Shown: positions 15,727-23,871 of the stretch, in pieces
Numbering within the stretch: position 1 is the first letter of the stretch
Layout of the letters: every line of letters begins with the position of its first letter
NCBI GenBank assembly: GCA_023229525.1
Contig: JALNZC010000018.1
Location: 1 to 64,000 of the forward strand
Length of the DNA: 64,000 nt
Reading direction: 5' to 3'
Source: Bacteroidales bacterium
Lineage (GTDB): Bacteria; Bacteroidota; Bacteroidia; Bacteroidales; FEN-979
The notes under the pieces: generated by a model
Seen by the model: only the letters and a program-made list of their open reading frames with translations
Told to the model about the DNA's origin: nothing
The model's database searches: none
Position numbers and translations under genes: made by a program

Positions 15727-18285
15727 TCAATACGTCCTTATCCGTTTTGATTTCAGAATATATATTCCCGATGCTGCAGAAGAAAGATCAAAGGTAAAAT
15801 CCTTCTCTCCTTTTCCATAAATGCCAGCCATTCTTTTTCCGGCACAATCAAATACAGTGATTTCCCTGATTAGATTATCATTGCGGTCACCGGTTATCCT
15901 GAAAATTCCATGGGTGGGATTCGGGAAGATACGTATAGCATCGGATATAGGTTCGTTAACTCCGACAATAGTCCCGTTTATCAGGATATCATCGATGCAA
16001 ACACCAAATCCGAATTTGGCATTGCCTTCAAAGGCCAGCTGAAATTGGCTGGAAACGACCGGTAATTGTATGATCTTCTCAGTCCAGGCAGTAATCGATT
16101 GTGCGTAATTTTGTAATGAAATCCATGAATTTGCAGGATTGGTCCGGTAAAACACCGTAAGTTCATCCTGTCGCGTTCCCCAACGCTGCATGAACAGCCA
16201 GAACCTCAATTCAACATTGCTGTAGTTTGACAGATTTAAGACCGGAAGGATAAGTTTATTTCTGTTGGGCGCTGTCGTTTCATCTTTCAGGACGGCATTG
16301 CGGATACCGGTATGCGCATCAGCCGGGAAACCGTACCCTATGCCGGGTCCATTACCCTGGCAAAAGAGCCACGATAGGCCATTGTTTTCTTCGGTCCAGC
16401 AAACTGGCAGTTCGATATTGGTTTCAAAACCTTCGTTAAAGGGAAGGACTGTAATGGATTGGCAAAATGTAGAAGCATCAGAAGCGACACCAAATGAGTA
16501 AACGTCACCGGTAATCACGGACCAGGTCTTGTAATAATAGTGGGTATTCATTGCGAGGTCCATGTGGTTAAAAAGGGTGTCTGTGCCGGAATAGATGATG
16601 ATTCCGCCCCCTGTAAGTGTATCACCCGGTAAATAAGGGGTTCCGTTAAGGGGGGTTCCGAAAATACCTGCTGTGTCATAAGCGATCACGATATGATCGA
16701 CATCCGGATGGTTTAACCAGGTCAACCGTATCTGAGAGGTACTCATGGGTGATGCGGTAAAATTACCGGGATCCTTGATGTGGGTTACGTTAACCGTAAA
16801 TGAAATGGTGGTGTCGGCCGAGGTGACATTCATAAAAAACAACCCTCCGGGAGAACCATCCTGAAGGAACGAGGTCGGGTCGGTGGTTTCGTTCATGGCG
16901 GTTCTTCCCGATCCTGACGAGTAGTTAGCGATATTGGGAGAACCGTTGGTTGAAAGGGTACCTCCGGGTCTGTAAATGTAAACTTCATCGGGAGGGCCGT
17001 CAGCATTACCAACTTCGGTGGTATCGATCCGGTAAACAAGCAATCCGGAACCGGGAAGCGTACCTTCAAAAGTACCCTCTTTTTTCCGGTATTCCACGAT
17101 AAAATATTGACTCTGTGTATAGGGTGAAGCGATCTTGTAACAATTGTTCGAGGCTGAAGCCAGCGGATGCATGGAATAGGTACCTGAAGTGGTTATTTCA
17201 GGGATGGAATTAATCCAGGCGTGGTTCGTATATTTCCATTTCATGTATGCGCCCATATGCCCAATGCCGCTTTCCATCAGATCCCAAGGGCCGACGGGTG
17301 CAATCCCGTTATCGGTATAATGATACAGATCGGGTGCTCCGAGTGCATGAAACATTTCATGGCACAAAGTATTGACGGCGACCTGGGTTTCCGGTTGGAA
17401 TGTATAATCGTATACCATTTTCCCGTTAATGTAAACATCAAAAGAAGTTAAGGCCCACCGGTGTGCCCAAAGCAATTCGGCCCACGCGCCGTTACCGCCG
17501 CGAATGACGAAGCAAACATTATCGACTTTCCCATCGTTATCGCCATCTAAATTCAGATCACCCGGTACCGGCGAATTGACATTGATCCATACCACCGCAT
17601 CTCTCAGCAAGGTATGCTCCCGTAACTTTCGCTGGTTATCGTTACGGTATCCATCGGGATTGGTGACGGCATTGTATGGCTGAAAATAATTCCGGTTATG
17701 GGAATCCCTATAAGAAAGGTTGATTGTCAGATCACATGCAGGGTAATGGGTGCTGCTGATGGTAAATGTGTTATAAGATACATCCAAATAATAGGATTTC
17801 AGCGTAGTTCCGGAAGGCGGATTGAAGAGGTTATCGAAGGTCTGACGGGGAGTTGAAAATTCGGTATCGTCGTTAAAACGGATATAAACAACCAGGTTAT
17901 TCATTGTCCCGGTATGGGGCGCCATGACTGACCGATCAACATTTTCGGTATAAAAATCCCGGTGTCTGCGATATTCCTTCAAGGAGATTTTTGCCCATTT
18001 TGTCAACCCGGCACTAGTTGGATCAGCTTCACCAACCCGGTATTTTGTCGGTTTTACGATATCGCCGGCGGTTTCACCATAGTAAAAATATCCGTCGTCG
18101 GCTTGAATGATGGTGTATCCGTTCTTATCGTGGAGCCAGTTAAAATATTCATCTCCCGAAACAAAACAGTCAATCAATACCCCGTTTGGTTGCGTTACCT
18201 GGTAAGGAAGATAACTGAAATAGGCGGCGCTGGCGTTGAATACATTGAGTACAAATATGACGAATAATAAGATTTTTATTTTCAT
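15727..18285 (-). CDS. Secreted M6-family metalloprotease with T9SS sorting domain (frameshifted tail)
   Basis: An extracellular zinc protease exported by the Sec system and then by T9SS. It has an N-terminal signal peptide (about 20 residues, ending FNASA), the catalytic HEMFH at H309-H313 followed by GAPDLYHY, and a calcium-loop-like DLNLDGDNDGKVD (243-255). Immunoglobulin-like and jelly-roll regions precede the C-terminal FPNPTHGIFRI sorting domain. The last residues (KSKRIRTY) are off-family. Restoring one T in the run at 15751-15753 yields KIKTDKDVLIRKLAITN, a normal sorting-domain end, stopping at 15701. The gene thus carries a one-base deletion or a sequencing error. Confidence 0.88.
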   Translation of the reverse strand: MKIKILLFVIFVLNVFNASAAYFSYLPYQVTQPNGVLIDCFVSGDEYFNWLHDKNGYTIIQADDGYFYYGETAGDIVKPTKYRVGEADPTSAGLTKWAKISLKEYRRHRDFYTENVDRSVMAPHTGTMNNLVVYIRFNDDTEFSTPRQTFDNLFNPPSGTTLKSYYLDVSYNTFTISSTHYPACDLTINLSYRDSHNRNYFQPYNAVTNPDGYRNDNQRKLREHTLLRDAVVWINVNSPVPGDLNLDGDNDGKVDNVCFVIRGGNGAWAELLWAHRWALTSFDVYINGKMVYDYTFQPETQVAVNTLCHEMFHALGAPDLYHYTDNGIAPVGPWDLMESGIGHMGAYMKWKYTNHAWINSIPEITTSGTYSMHPLASASNNCYKIASPYTQSQYFIVEYRKKEGTFEGTLPGSGLLVYRIDTTEVGNADGPPDEVYIYRPGGTLSTNGSPNIANYSSGSGRTAMNETTDPTSFLQDGSPGGLFFMNVTSADTTISFTVNVTHIKDPGNFTASPMSTSQIRLTWLNHPDVDHIVIAYDTAGIFGTPLNGTPYLPGDTLTGGGIIIYSGTDTLFNHMDLAMNTHYYYKTWSVITGDVYSFGVASDASTFCQSITVLPFNEGFETNIELPVCWTEENNGLSWLFCQGNGPGIGYGFPADAHTGIRNAVLKDETTAPNRNKLILPVLNLSNYSNVELRFWLFMQRWGTRQDELTVFYRTNPANSWISLQNYAQSITAWTEKIIQLPVVSSQFQLAFEGNAKFGFGVCIDDILINGTIVGVNEPISDAIRIFPNPTHGIFRITGDRNDNLIREITVFDCAGKRMAGIYGKGEKDFTFDLSSAASGIYILKSKRIRTY

Positions 18286-18315
18286 CGGTTCTGGTGGGAA
18301 TTAATTTAATCAAGA

Positions 18316-18323
18316 CAAAAATA
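18316..18323 (-). promoter_or_regulatory. -7 element TATTTTTG of the M6 protease
   Basis: TAnnTTTG match on the minus strand about 30 bases before the ATG. It sits back to back with the deaminase promoter. Confidence 0.5.
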
Positions 18324-18343
18324 GTATTTTCTTTTCAAAGATG

Positions 18344-18351
18344 TACATTTG
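18344..18351 (+). promoter_or_regulatory. -7 element TACATTTG of the dCMP deaminase gene
   Basis: Exact TAnnTTTG match; predicted leader about 27 bases. The -33 region is T-rich without a clean TTTG. Confidence 0.55.
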
Positions 18352-18381
18352 TTCTATTAATTAACTGTTAATCTGAAGGCA

Positions 18382-18873
18382 ATGGAAAATGGCAAAAATA
18401 AGCGGCCATCGTGGGATGAATATTTTATGGAGATAGCCGGTACCGTATCTAAGCGGGCGACATGTGACCGGGGACGTAGCGGATGTGTCATTGCCCGTGA
18501 CAAACAAATACTGGTAACAGGTTATGTTGGTTCGCCACGTGGTTTACCTCATTGTGACGATGTGGGTCACCTGATGAAAAAAGTGTTGCACGAAGATGAC
18601 CACATCACCCAGCATTGCATGCGAACAGTGCATGCCGAACAGAATGCCATTTGCCAGGCAGCCCGTTTGGGCATTTCCCTCGAAGGTGCAACCCTTTATT
18701 GCAGGATGACTCCATGCCGGACCTGCGCCATGCTGATCATCAATTGTGGTATCGTACGTGTGGTATGCGAAAGGAAATATCACGATGGGACAGAATCGGA
18801 AGTGATGTTTCTCCAGGCAGGGATTTCCCTGGAATATGTTAATGATGAAATCCAGGAGTACGAACGACAGTAA
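18382..18873 (+). CDS. dCMP deaminase family protein (ComEB-like)
   Basis: Zinc-dependent deaminase that would convert dCMP to dUMP for thymidylate synthesis. The 163 residues hold the catalytic HAEQNAI and the zinc-binding PCRTCAM, plus the extra C...H...C residues (TCDRGRSGC, HEDDHITQHC) of the dCMP deaminase subfamily. Stand-alone; no ATPase domain is fused. Well-formed gene with its own promoter. Confidence 0.9.
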   Translation: MENGKNKRPSWDEYFMEIAGTVSKRATCDRGRSGCVIARDKQILVTGYVGSPRGLPHCDDVGHLMKKVLHEDDHITQHCMRTVHAEQNAICQAARLGISLEGATLYCRMTPCRTCAMLIINCGIVRVVCERKYHDGTESEVMFLQAGISLEYVNDEIQEYERQ

Positions 18874-18890
18874 AACAGAGGTAAAAATGA

Positions 18891-20015
18891 TCAGTAAATT
18901 GCGACCATCCTGGTTCCATCGGATTTTACAAATCCGCGGAACATAGCATTGGTATTGAATGGCATCGCAATATTTCCCATCCTGTCCAAAGCAATCAGAC
19001 CACCATTTGCTTTTTGCTCCTTCAGTTTTTCCAAGATCAGATATCCGGCAGCATTTTCCAGGGTCATACCGCGGTATTCCATAAGCGCTGACAGATCATA
19101 GGCTACAACATTCCTGATGAAGAATTCGCCATGGCCGGTTGCAGAAACTGCGCATGTTTTGTTTGAGGCATAGGTACCTGCACCGATGATGGGTGAATCC
19201 CCGATACGTCCTGCCATCTTGTTTCCCATCCCTCCGGTAGAAGTGGCAGCAGCTAAATTTCCTTGCTGATCCAACGCAACTGCGCCAACCGTACCATGCT
19301 TTTGTTCCTCTTTCCGGTCCGATGTACGAGGACCCAATTGGGAATGATCTTTGATTTTGTCCTTTTTCCACTGATCCAACCGTTCGGGTGTGATAAAATA
19401 CGACGGATCGACAATTTCAAGCCCCTGCTCCTTGGCAAACCTTTCTGCACCCGAACCAATTAACATGACATGAGGGGTTTTCATCATCACCAGACGGGCA
19501 GCGGATACCGGGTTTTTAATGGTGGTTACCCCTCCTACAGCGCCTGCCAGCCCGGTTTTTCCATCCATGATGGAGGCATCCAGCTCGGCTTTCCCATCGG
19601 AATCCAGCACTGCGCCTTTTCCAGCATTGAACAAAGGACAATCCTCCATGAAGCGGATTACAGCTTCAACGGCATCCATGCTGCTGCCGCCTTTCGACAG
19701 TATAGCGGAACCGAGCGTCAATGCTTCATTCAACTTTTTCAGATACGCTTCTTCCTTTTCTCCGGACATAGTCCCTTTTACGGGTCCCCCGGCTCCACCA
19801 TGAATTACCAACGCCCAATTCCGTTCTCCGGATTCCTGATGCCGGAGGCCGGAAACTGAATCGGGATTCTGTGCCCTGAGCGAATAACTAATTATAAAGA
19901 ATGAAAAGATCAGTGGCGCTAGAAAGGAGAAGGGAGATAGCAGACAGGAGATGGGAGACGAAAAAGTGAATATCGGAAAGAGATGATGTTTCTTCAAACC
20001 CGTTTGATTTTTCAT
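18891..20015 (-). CDS. Isoaspartyl peptidase / L-asparaginase (Ntn-hydrolase), exported
   Basis: Self-cleaving Ntn hydrolase that removes isoaspartyl residues or hydrolyses asparagine. Autoprocessing would expose the threonine of KHGTVGAVALD. Other family blocks are WALVIHGGAGG, GSSMDAVEAVIRFMEDCPLFNAGKGAV (residues read in part), GVTTIKNP and STGGMGNKMAGRIGDSPIIGAGTYA. ATG 20015 is chosen; the longer frame starts inside dispersed element A. The 374 residues begin with an unusually long signal peptide. Its stretch SSPISCLLSPFSFLAP is coded by TATCTCCCATCTCC-like repeat words, followed by the hydrophobic core LIFSFFIISYSLRAQ. Periplasmic location is inferred. Confidence 0.88.
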   Translation of the reverse strand: MKNQTGLKKHHLFPIFTFSSPISCLLSPFSFLAPLIFSFFIISYSLRAQNPDSVSGLRHQESGERNWALVIHGGAGGPVKGTMSGEKEEAYLKKLNEALTLGSAILSKGGSSMDAVEAVIRFMEDCPLFNAGKGAVLDSDGKAELDASIMDGKTGLAGAVGGVTTIKNPVSAARLVMMKTPHVMLIGSGAERFAKEQGLEIVDPSYFITPERLDQWKKDKIKDHSQLGPRTSDRKEEQKHGTVGAVALDQQGNLAAATSTGGMGNKMAGRIGDSPIIGAGTYASNKTCAVSATGHGEFFIRNVVAYDLSALMEYRGMTLENAAGYLILEKLKEQKANGGLIALDRMGNIAMPFNTNAMFRGFVKSDGTRMVAIY

Positions 20016-20029
20016 TGGATTTTGATTTT

Positions 20030-20157
20030 GAATTAATGTATGAACCCCAGGCTTTGGACCCAAATTCCACCCAGAGTGCTGGGGAATTTATCCTGAGCGC
20101 CTTAACCCCTGCACCCTTTCTCCTTAAGGAGGGGCCGGGAACATGAGGTGTTTAAAG
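20030..20157. repeat. Dispersed element, copy A
   Basis: One of four copies of a ~120-base element. Shared blocks in order are TATGAACCCCAGG, TGGACCC, ATTC-hairpin-GGGGAATTTA, CCTGA, TTAACCCCTGCACCC, the hairpin CTCCTTAAGGAG, GGCCGGG and ATGAGGTGTTTAA. In this copy the first hairpin is CCCAG/CTGGG. The right end supplies the stop codon of the TauE/SafE gene. Confidence 0.85.
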
Positions 20158-20934
20158 AATACCCTTCAACATTGACGTAAAATTAACCAATCCACTGACC
20201 TGCAAAATGGTCAGGATGACTGAAAGAACGATGACCGCACGTATAAACCCGGCTCCTTTCTTCACGGCAAGATAAGATGCGATAAGCGCACCGCAGATAC
20301 TTCCGGCCGAGAGGATCAATCCATAAAGATAGTTCACTTTCCCATCGATGAGGAAAACCAGGAGGGCAAAAATGGCGTAAAAGAAAACGATCAGGTTTTT
20401 TACGGCATTGGCTTTTACAAGATCGTATCCGACGCCCAACACCAGCGACATAAGCAGGAAATATCCAACCCCGACCTGAATAAACCCGCCATAAAAACCG
20501 ACAGCAAAGAAAATCAGCAATTGCCACCATTTGAGTGGCCCCGACAGCATCTTATGATTTTCTTTCAACCATTTATCGGGTTTATAGAAAAGAAAAAAGA
20601 GCATGATCACCATGGCGACCGACATGGCAATTTCTATTACTTTTGTTTCGACATCCACAGCCAGATACGCACCAAGGACAGCCCCAATGGTCGCAGGAAT
20701 ACCCAGCCAGACCGGCCGCATATTATCGAACATCTTCTGACGGGTGAAACTGCTAACCGACGAAAGGGTCTGAAAGAAAATACTGATCCGGTTGGTTCCG
20801 TTCGCAATATTGGCAGGCAATCCGAGGATCAGCAATAACGAAAGACTGATCACCGAACCACCTCCCGATAAGGTATTGATGAATCCAACAAAAATGCCGG
20901 CTATAACGATGACGATGATTTCAGTGAGCGACAT
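20152..20934 (-). CDS. TauE/SafE family sulfite/anion exporter
   Basis: Inner-membrane permease of 260 residues, nearly all hydrophobic, with about eight helices. The family hallmarks are the N-terminal GFINTLSGGGSVISLSLLLILGLP and its internal echo GGFIQVGVGYFLLMSLVLGVGYDLVKANAVKN (quoted in part). Family members export sulfite, sulfonates or related anions; here the substrate is unknown. Its stop codon lies in dispersed element A. No sulfur-oxidation genes are adjacent. Confidence 0.88.
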   Translation of the reverse strand: MSLTEIIVIVIAGIFVGFINTLSGGGSVISLSLLLILGLPANIANGTNRISIFFQTLSSVSSFTRQKMFDNMRPVWLGIPATIGAVLGAYLAVDVETKVIEIAMSVAMVIMLFFLFYKPDKWLKENHKMLSGPLKWWQLLIFFAVGFYGGFIQVGVGYFLLMSLVLGVGYDLVKANAVKNLIVFFYAIFALLVFLIDGKVNYLYGLILSAGSICGALIASYLAVKKGAGFIRAVIVLSVILTILQVSGLVNFTSMLKGIL

Positions 20935-21018
20935 GGGAAAAAAAGTTATAAGTCAAAATAATTCAAAAGTCAAAAATGAGCCTATTCCGAAAAGGTTTAA
21001 TTTGAAGAATCAAAGTTT

Positions 21019-22944
21019 TTATTCGTCCCTCGTCCTTCGTCCTTCGTCCCTCGTCTTTCGTCCCTCGTCCTTCGTCCCTCGTCCCTCGTCCTTCGTCATT
21101 TTTATCCGGCTATGACGCCTGCTGTATCCGAAATAAATAATCAGACCAACAGAAAGCCAGATGAGAAAACGCAACCAGTTGGTCACACCGAGATGGGCCA
21201 TGAGGTAAAAGTTGGTCAGCAGTCCGAGAACAGGGATCAGGGAAAGTTGTTTCCAAATACCCACAAATGTTAGGATGATTGCTGAAAGGATAAAGATCAG
21301 GATGGGGAATTCCTGGCTGATTAAAGTGGTAATTCCAGATTTTGGATACTGGATACTGGATGCTGGATGCTGGATGCTGGATACTGGATGCTGGATGAAT
21401 GAGGGGATGAACTTTTCAAGCTCCGGTGGTCGCCAGGAAAAGAGCAGAACAAAAATTCCGATCCAGATCAGGGGAAGAAAATAGCGGCTGTTGAGGTACG
21501 GGATATTGAAACCCTTTTCCGTAGGAAATTTTTCATTTTTTCTCCCGTTACCATCGAGTACAAGTACTCCACCAGAAACGAGGATGAATGCAAAAAGGGT
21601 CCCGATACTTGTTAAATCGGTAACTTCTGTAAGATTCATGAAAAGGGATGGAATTGCAACCAATATCCCTGCGATGATCGTAGAAAACCAGGGGGTTTTG
21701 TACCGCGAATGAATCTTTGAAAACGACTTTGGGAGTAAACCGTCGCGACTCATACTCATCCATATCCGGGGTTGTCCCACCTGAAAAACCAGCAGGACAC
21801 TGGCCATGGCAACCACAGCGCTGAGGGCGATCACGCCGGAAAGTTTTGTGAGATGAAGTTTTTGAAAGGCATATGCCAGTGGATCTCCTACGCCCAACTC
21901 GCTGTAATGAAGCATTCCCGTTAAAACAAGACTGATCGTGATGTACAGAACAGTAGTGATGACCAGCGCCAGGATGATTGCCCTGGGAAGGTCGCGGCGG
22001 GGATTACGGCATTCTTCGGCAGTCGTGGAAATGGCATCAAAACCGATATAGGCAAAAAACACGCCTGACACCCCTTTTAACACGCCCGACAGGCCATTGG
22101 GCGCAAAAGGATGCCAGTTCCCGGGGTCAATATAAAATGAACCTACCACAATGATGAGCAATAAAATCCCGATCTTCAGCAATACCATGGTGTTACTGGC
22201 CACTTTGGTTTCATAAATTCCAATGTATACCAGTGCGGAAATGAATACCACGATGGAAAATGCAGGGATATCGGCAATGATGCGGATTCCCGCAATCACG
22301 GGTGCGTTTTGCCATGCCCTGAATGATTCCTGTAGCGCATCGGAGAGACTTCCCATGGGTATCCCTTTGGCGAGCTCATTCACAACGGTATGATAACCCC
22401 GTGAGGCTGACAGGTAATCCACACTTAGATATTCCGGAATGTGAAGTCCGGTTCCGTTGACGAATCCGGTAAAGTAATCCGACCATGAAATGGCAACGGC
22501 AATATTGCCAATGGCATATTCCATGATCAAATCCCAGCCGATGATCCAGGCAATCAACTCACCGAAACTCGCATATGCATATGTGTAGGCACTTCCGCTG
22601 ATAGGTATGACGGAGGCGAACCGGGCATAGCATAAGGCCGAAAACCCGCAGGCCATCGCTGTAAAGAGAAAAAGAAGAGAAACTGCCGGACCACCACTGG
22701 CAGCGGCATTTCCGATGGTACTGAAGATTCCCGCACCAATGACCGCTGCTATACCCAATCCCGTCAGGTCATAAACGGTCAGGTTTTTTTTAAGCTCCGT
22801 TCCATCTCCTTCCCGGCTGTGGGCGTCCTGCAAAATACGGGCGATCGATTTTTTACGGAAGAGGTGGAAATTTACCACGCCGGAAATTTTTGATAAAGGT
22901 AAAATATTTCCGTTCAAATCCGGATCAATCCCATAGATGTTCAT
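21019..22944 (-). CDS. APC-family amino-acid permease with repeat-coded insertions
   Basis: Cationic-amino-acid-type permease with twelve or more predicted helices, beginning LTVYDLTGLGIAAVIGAGIF, the APC signature. Two segments are coded by intergenic-type word arrays kept in frame. SFIQHPVSSIQHPASSIQ and following residues lie in the loop before the last helices (array 21341-21400), and a charged TKDEGRGTKDEGR-type tail ends the protein (array 21027-21100). The start is uncertain. ATG 22944 is used; GTG at 22878, just before NFHLFRKKS, gives the most family-like N-terminus, and ATGs further upstream look non-coding. Divergent from the NmrA-like gene. Confidence 0.85.
   Translation of the reverse strand: MNIYGIDPDLNGNILPLSKISGVVNFHLFRKKSIARILQDAHSREGDGTELKKNLTVYDLTGLGIAAVIGAGIFSTIGNAAASGGPAVSLLFLFTAMACGFSALCYARFASVIPISGSAYTYAYASFGELIAWIIGWDLIMEYAIGNIAVAISWSDYFTGFVNGTGLHIPEYLSVDYLSASRGYHTVVNELAKGIPMGSLSDALQESFRAWQNAPVIAGIRIIADIPAFSIVVFISALVYIGIYETKVASNTMVLLKIGILLLIIVVGSFYIDPGNWHPFAPNGLSGVLKGVSGVFFAYIGFDAISTTAEECRNPRRDLPRAIILALVITTVLYITISLVLTGMLHYSELGVGDPLAYAFQKLHLTKLSGVIALSAVVAMASVLLVFQVGQPRIWMSMSRDGLLPKSFSKIHSRYKTPWFSTIIAGILVAIPSLFMNLTEVTDLTSIGTLFAFILVSGGVLVLDGNGRKNEKFPTEKGFNIPYLNSRYFLPLIWIGIFVLLFSWRPPELEKFIPSFIQHPVSSIQHPASSIQYPKSGITTLISQEFPILIFILSAIILTFVGIWKQLSLIPVLGLLTNFYLMAHLGVTNWLRFLIWLSVGLIIYFGYSRRHSRIKMTKDEGRGTKDEGRKTRDEGRRTRDE
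21027..21100. repeat. GGACGAA/GGACGAG heptamer array at the permease 3' end
   Basis: About ten GGACGAR words on the minus strand (CGTCCYT on the plus) code for the last ~25 residues of the permease. The array supplies both the tail and the stop-codon context. Confidence 0.9.
21341..21400. repeat. GATACTG/GATGCTG array inside the permease coding region
   Basis: Eight consecutive heptamers (GATACTG, GATGCTG) lie within an intact reading frame. Multiples of seven keep frame only when three units or compensating bases are gained, so the frame has been selected or repaired. Confidence 0.9.
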
Positions 22945-23102
22945 ACTGATTTTGATTAGCTTTGCCCGTAAATTCTCATTTCCTTTCTGGTGAGATATCA
23001 ATCTTGCCGGGTTCATATGCTTGCAAATAAGTTTTGGGTATTCCAAGACTGAAAATACGATGCAGACATTTGACCGGTTTGTAAATAAATAACTTTTATC
23101 TT

Positions 23103-23720
23103 ATGAAAATTACAGTTTTTGGTGCCAGCGGTCGAACCGGTATATTGATCGTTTACCAAGCCCTCAACCAGGGTCATCAGGTCAATGCATTTGCCCGTCA
23201 ACCATCGAAAGTCACAATACAACATAAAAATCTTACAATCGTCAGCGGTGATGTACTGGACTCTGTAAAAGTCAAAGAAGCAGTTGACGGTCAGGATGCA
23301 GTACTATGTGCATTGGGTGTTGACACAAACAAACCTGTTACTGTACTTTCAGACGGAACAAGGATCATTCTCAAAGCCATGGAAGAATCCGGAGTCAGGC
23401 GTTTCATCTGCATGTCGTCAGCAGGGATACTGGGTAATGATGCCGGTTTCTGGTTTGGAAAAGTTATTATGCCCTTGTTCCTTCGGCATGTTTTTGCGGA
23501 TAAAATTCGTCAGGTAAAGATCATTCAGGAAAGCAAAGCCGATTGGGTTATTCTCCGGCCCGTTAAACTTACCGATTCACCGAAAACCAACAGTTATAAG
23601 ATATTACCCGGGATACCGACTTCCCGTACCGTTCCACGTGCCGATGTGGCCGATTTTATGCTAAAACTGGTTACCGATACCTGCTATGACCGTACCATGC
23701 CGGCCGTGTCGAGTTATTGA
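23103..23720 (+). CDS. NAD(P)-binding NmrA/SDR-like protein
   Basis: Rossmann-fold protein of 205 residues with the dinucleotide motif TVFGASGRTGILIVYQAL at the N-terminus. It resembles NmrA-like and BLVRB-type reductases (FMSSAGIL-like segment CMSSAGILG; ILRPVKLTD). It could reduce a small substrate such as a flavin or quinone, or act as a redox sensor; the sequence does not decide. Followed after its stop by a GGACGAG array. Confidence 0.83.
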   Translation: MKITVFGASGRTGILIVYQALNQGHQVNAFARQPSKVTIQHKNLTIVSGDVLDSVKVKEAVDGQDAVLCALGVDTNKPVTVLSDGTRIILKAMEESGVRRFICMSSAGILGNDAGFWFGKVIMPLFLRHVFADKIRQVKIIQESKADWVILRPVKLTDSPKTNSYKILPGIPTSRTVPRADVADFMLKLVTDTCYDRTMPAVSSY

Positions 23721-23727
23721 TAAATAG

Positions 23728-23815
23728 CAGAGGGAGGGACGAGGGACGAAGGACGTGGGACGTGGGACGTGGGACGAAGGACGAGGGACGAGGGACGAAG
23801 GACGAGGGACGAAAA
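23728..23815. repeat. GGACGAR/GGACGTG heptamer array
   Basis: About eleven tandem heptamers, GGGACGAGGGACGAAGGACG with a run of GGACGTG, lie between the convergent NmrA-like and dxs genes. They start within ten bases of the NmrA-like stop. Confidence 0.92.
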
Positions 23816-23871
23816 AAATGACAAATGATCGGGATTGGTTATGATGGTGTGTAGCAGAGAATTTTTTGCGG

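Noticed and set aside
15154..18873. P-loop kinase plus dCMP deaminase as an AvcD-like anti-phage module
   Set aside because: AvcD has both domains in one protein; here the genes are 2.7 kb apart, separated by a T9SS protease and in different transcripts, and the deaminase is the normal housekeeping form.
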